Part shown: positions 4,944-5,374 of the stretch, piece by piece | Layout of the letters: every line of letters starts with the position of its first letter | Numbering within the stretch: the stretch's first letter is position 1 | Assembly: GCA_026786335.1 (NCBI GenBank) | Contig: JAJAYG010000389.1 | Location: 1-5,374 of the forward strand | DNA length: 5,374 nt | Reading direction: 5' to 3' | DNA from: Chitinophagales bacterium | GTDB lineage: Bacteria; Bacteroidota; Bacteroidia; Chitinophagales; UBA10324 | Translations under genes and position numbers: made by a program | The notes under the pieces: model-generated | Database searches by the model: none | The model's input: the letters and a program-made list of their open reading frames with translations, nothing else | Told to the model about the DNA's origin: nothing

Positions 4944-5374
4944 ATGGCGCTTGATAAATTCGGAATTGCAAAACGCATTGCACAGGAACTTAAAGATGGC
5001 ATGTATGTGAATTTGGGAATTGGAATTCCAACGCTTGTTGCAAATTATATTCCCGCAGGAATTGAAATTATGCTGCAATCAGAAAACGGAATGTTAGGGA
5101 TGGGGCCTTATCCAACTGAAGAAAAAATTGATGCTGATTTAATTAATGCAGGAAAGGAAACCGTAACCATTTTACCCGGTGGAAGTTTTTTTGATTCAGC
5201 AGAAAGTTTTGGAATGATAAGGGCCGGAAAAATTGACCTCACCGTTTTAGGTGCAATGGAAGTGAGTGATGAAGGTGACATTGCAAATTGGAAAATTCCC
5301 GGCAAGATGGTAAAGGGAATGGGTGGTGCAATGGATCTTGTTGCTTCTGCAAAAAATATTATTGTTGCAATGAT
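4944..5374 (+). CDS. scoB: Succinyl-CoA:3-ketoacid CoA-transferase subunit B (partial)
   Basis: The first 143 codons are present and the frame runs off the window end. The catalytic glutamate is E47 in [14 protein letters not shown] (44-57), where the family forms a glutamyl-CoA thioester. Other family blocks are [14 protein letters not shown] (22-35), [20 protein letters not shown] (79-98), [18 protein letters not shown] (99-116) and [16 protein letters not shown] (118-133). The full protein is normally about 215-220 residues, so roughly a third is missing. It pairs with ScoA, encoded 35 bases upstream, in one operon. The match to the mitochondrial SCOT C-terminal half ([22 protein letters not shown]) supports the acetoacetate type. 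The ATG at 4944 gives the usual N terminus. Confidence 0.95.
   Translation, partial: MALDKFGIAKRIAQELKDGMYVNLGIGIPTLVANYIPAGIEIMLQSENGMLGMGPYPTEEKIDADLINAGKETVTILPGGSFFDSAESFGMIRAGKIDLTVLGAMEVSDEGDIANWKIPGKMVKGMGGAMDLVASAKNIIVAM

Noticed and set aside
4863..5305. Minus-strand open frames opposite scoA and scoB
   Set aside because: They are antisense to strongly conserved CoA-transferase coding sequence and resemble no protein family.

Overview
The window is AT-rich bacterial chromosome, almost certainly from the phylum Bacteroidota. Three proteins point there: a small secreted protein with a type IX secretion (T9SS) C-terminal sorting domain, a DUF4296-type lipoprotein, and an HMG-CoA lyase of the short Bacteroidota form. 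Weak Shine-Dalgarno sequences and G+C-rich palindromic repeats lying only between genes fit as well. Nothing in the sequence fixes the genus. No phage, transposase, CRISPR or RNA gene is visible.

Layout. Positions 1-248 carry no gene. They hold an odd C-rich homopolymer stretch (about 1-89), a hairpin repeat (90-148) and an AT-rich repeat with nested inverted arms (about 155-247). A PaiA-like GNAT acetyltransferase (249-794, minus) and HMG-CoA lyase (1014-1874, plus) are divergent across a 219-bp spacer filled with repeat DNA. After the lyase comes a 200-bp-period tandem duplication: the last 31 codons of the lyase plus the palindromic repeat behind it are repeated immediately downstream at about 91% identity, leaving a 34-codon relic of the lyase C terminus (1970-2074). 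Next are the T9SS-sorted protein (2239-2976, plus), a YggS-family PLP-binding protein (3014-3667, minus, convergent with it), and a same-strand run of DUF4296 lipoprotein (3700-4146), scoA (4207-4908) and scoB (4944 to the window edge, incomplete).

How the genes relate. The metabolic theme is acetoacetate. HMG-CoA lyase, the last step of leucine breakdown, releases acetyl-CoA and acetoacetate. The ScoA/ScoB transferase activates acetoacetate with succinyl-CoA to acetoacetyl-CoA. The two ends of this route lie about 2.3 kb apart with unrelated genes between them, so they are neighbours but not one operon. YggS is a housekeeping PLP-homeostasis protein; the acetyltransferase, the secreted protein and the lipoprotein have no evident link to the ketone-body theme.

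The coding content is ordinary for the phylum. The unusual parts are the tandem duplication of a gene tail with its repeat, the lyase gene bracketed by same-orientation repeat copies, and the anomalous first 90 bases. I found no convincing undescribed system.
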